Of a DNA stretch of 6,751 bases, positions 5,866 through 6,751 are shown piece by piece; position 1 is the first letter of the stretch; every line of letters starts with the position of its first letter. This DNA comes from Bacillota bacterium (GTDB lineage Bacteria > Bacillota_C > Negativicutes > CTSoil-072): assembly GCA_017861495.1 (NCBI GenBank), contig JAGFXW010000140.1:1-6751 (forward strand). The letters run 5' to 3'. The notes under the pieces are model-generated. The model had not been told where the DNA came from. It worked only from the letters and a program-made list of their open reading frames with translations, and ran no database searches. Position numbers and translations under genes: made by a program.

Positions 5866-6725
5866 CACTGCTTGTCCCCCTTCGGAGTGCTGCCTGTTGG
5901 TTCGGAAGAGCGGACAATTACGGCCACTTCCTCCAAACGGTCAAAATCAACCGCAGGTTTCAGGATGGCGTGTTTTACCAAGCCGCCTTCGTCGTCAACG
6001 ACATCAACAACCTCACCAACTAATAATCCTTTCGGATAAATGCCGCCAAAACCGGAAGTAATGATTTTATCGCCAATGACAACATCTGCATCCCGTGCCA
6101 AATTCTTCAGACGGGGTGCCAACGGTTGTACGGCATTGCCTTCAATAATTCCGGCAACCCTCGACTCAGGCCGCTGAACCAGCACACCTACCGCGCTGCG
6201 CGGATCCAGGATCAATTGTACTTTCGCCAAATTCGCGCTTACCTGGATCACATTTCCAACCAAACCGTGGGGTGTAACCACGGCCATGTCTTTTTTTATG
6301 CCGTCATTACTACCGCCATTGACCACAATCGTGTTCGTCCAACTTCCCGGATCCCGTCCAATCACCGCAACCGTCACTAGACTGAATTGCGGTGAAACTT
6401 TTTTATAGTCCAGCATCGCCCGCAAACGGTCATTTTCCGCCATAATTTCGGTAACATTGAATTCTGTTTGCCGTAATTGTTCATTTTGCGCCCGTAACGT
6501 TTCATTGTCCCGGTATACAGTGCTTAGATTTCCAAAGAAGTCTGTAACATGCCGAAATCCATATCCTGTCTTTGCAGCTACATATTCAACTGGCGCCAAT
6601 ATTGAAACAACGGTTTTTTCCAGCAAGGGAAACTTGTGCGCTTCACGAGCGAAAAAAACAGCCAGGAGAATGACGGTCAAAACGGCCGCCGAAATGATTG
6701 CCGCCTTTTTATAAAAAAACCGCAC
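5865..6725 (-). CDS. mreC: Rod shape-determining protein MreC
   Basis: MreC is a bitopic membrane protein whose extracytoplasmic part assembles into filaments and activates PBP2-RodA. The 286-residue sequence has a short basic N-terminus, one membrane segment (about 9-26), a coiled-coil-like helix (about 65-105, rich in N/E/L/R) and the two beta-barrel subdomains from about 113 to 272. Family signatures include VIGRDPGSWTNTIVVNGGSN (121-140), GLVGNVI (154-160), TSGFGGIYPKGLLVGEV (223-239) and KPAVDFDRLEEV (256-267). A polar tail follows. The start is a GTG at 6725 preceded by AGAGGAG with 8-nt spacing. Only 26 nt of upstream sequence remain, and mreB is expected there but is not visible. Length is normal for the family. 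Confidence 0.96.
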   Translation of the reverse strand: MRFFYKKAAIISAAVLTVILLAVFFAREAHKFPLLEKTVVSILAPVEYVAAKTGYGFRHVTDFFGNLSTVYRDNETLRAQNEQLRQTEFNVTEIMAENDRLRAMLDYKKVSPQFSLVTVAVIGRDPGSWTNTIVVNGGSNDGIKKDMAVVTPHGLVGNVIQVSANLAKVQLILDPRSAVGVLVQRPESRVAGIIEGNAVQPLAPRLKNLARDADVVIGDKIITSGFGGIYPKGLLVGEVVDVVDDEGGLVKHAILKPAVDFDRLEEVAVIVRSSEPTGSTPKGDKQ

Positions 6726-6733
6726 TCTTTCGG

Positions 6734-6740
6734 CTCCTCT
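6734..6740 (-). promoter_or_regulatory. Ribosome binding site of mreC
   Basis: AGAGGAG on the minus strand, 8 nt before the GTG at 6725. It supports a GTG start for mreC. Confidence 0.6.
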
Positions 6741-6751
6741 CTATCCTAATT

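Noticed and set aside
5651..6061. Plus-strand 136-codon open frame spanning the mreC-mreD junction
   Set aside because: It is antisense to two clearly conserved genes and its product is rich in Pro, Arg, Gln and Asn, as expected for a shadow frame.
1..6751. Mobile element, phage or defence island
   Set aside because: No transposase, integrase, terminal repeat or foreign-looking gene is seen; all genes are collinear housekeeping genes.

Overview
The window is a compact run of bacterial cell-shape and division-site genes, all transcribed on the minus strand, so the biological order runs from right to left: mreC, mreD, mrdA (PBP2), minC, minD, minE, rodA, and then the first 110 codons of a TIGR03960-type B12-binding/radical SAM protein cut off by the left window edge. 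mreB would be expected just beyond the right edge. Having minE next to minCD, mrdA and rodA in the mre cluster, and a TIGR03960 gene downstream, points to an anaerobic Firmicute of the Clostridia/Negativicutes type rather than a Bacillus (mreBCD-minCD, no minE). The moderate GC content, strong AGGAGG-like ribosome binding sites and some GTG/TTG starts agree. A Negativicutes (Sporomusaceae-like) host is my best guess, but this rests on gene order and general protein resemblance only.

Layout. 5865-6725 mreC and 5374-5865 mreD overlap by one base. mrdA (3491-5326) follows after 47 nt and begins with TTG. After 66 nt comes minC (2798-3424), then minD (1974-2765) and minE (1685-1960), closely packed. 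An 80-nt gap before rodA (498-1604) carries a good candidate sigma-A promoter. The 165-nt gap between rodA and the radical SAM gene (333-497) holds three consecutive stem-loops. Two of them are perfect 12-bp stems with 12-nt loops and unrelated sequences. No non-coding stretch exceeds 300 bases.

Function. MreC and MreD are membrane components of the elongasome (Rod complex). RodA polymerises glycan strands from lipid II and PBP2 crosslinks them. MinC, MinD and MinE form the oscillating inhibitor that keeps FtsZ rings away from the poles. The cluster thus co-expresses side-wall synthesis and mid-cell site selection. All catalytic motifs checked are intact and no gene looks broken.

I see no evidence of a previously undescribed system. 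The coding content is conserved housekeeping. The features most worth a second look are the triple stem-loop spacer, the internal rodA promoter with its palindromic -10 element, and a Gly-to-Val change in the conserved RodA SYGGS motif.
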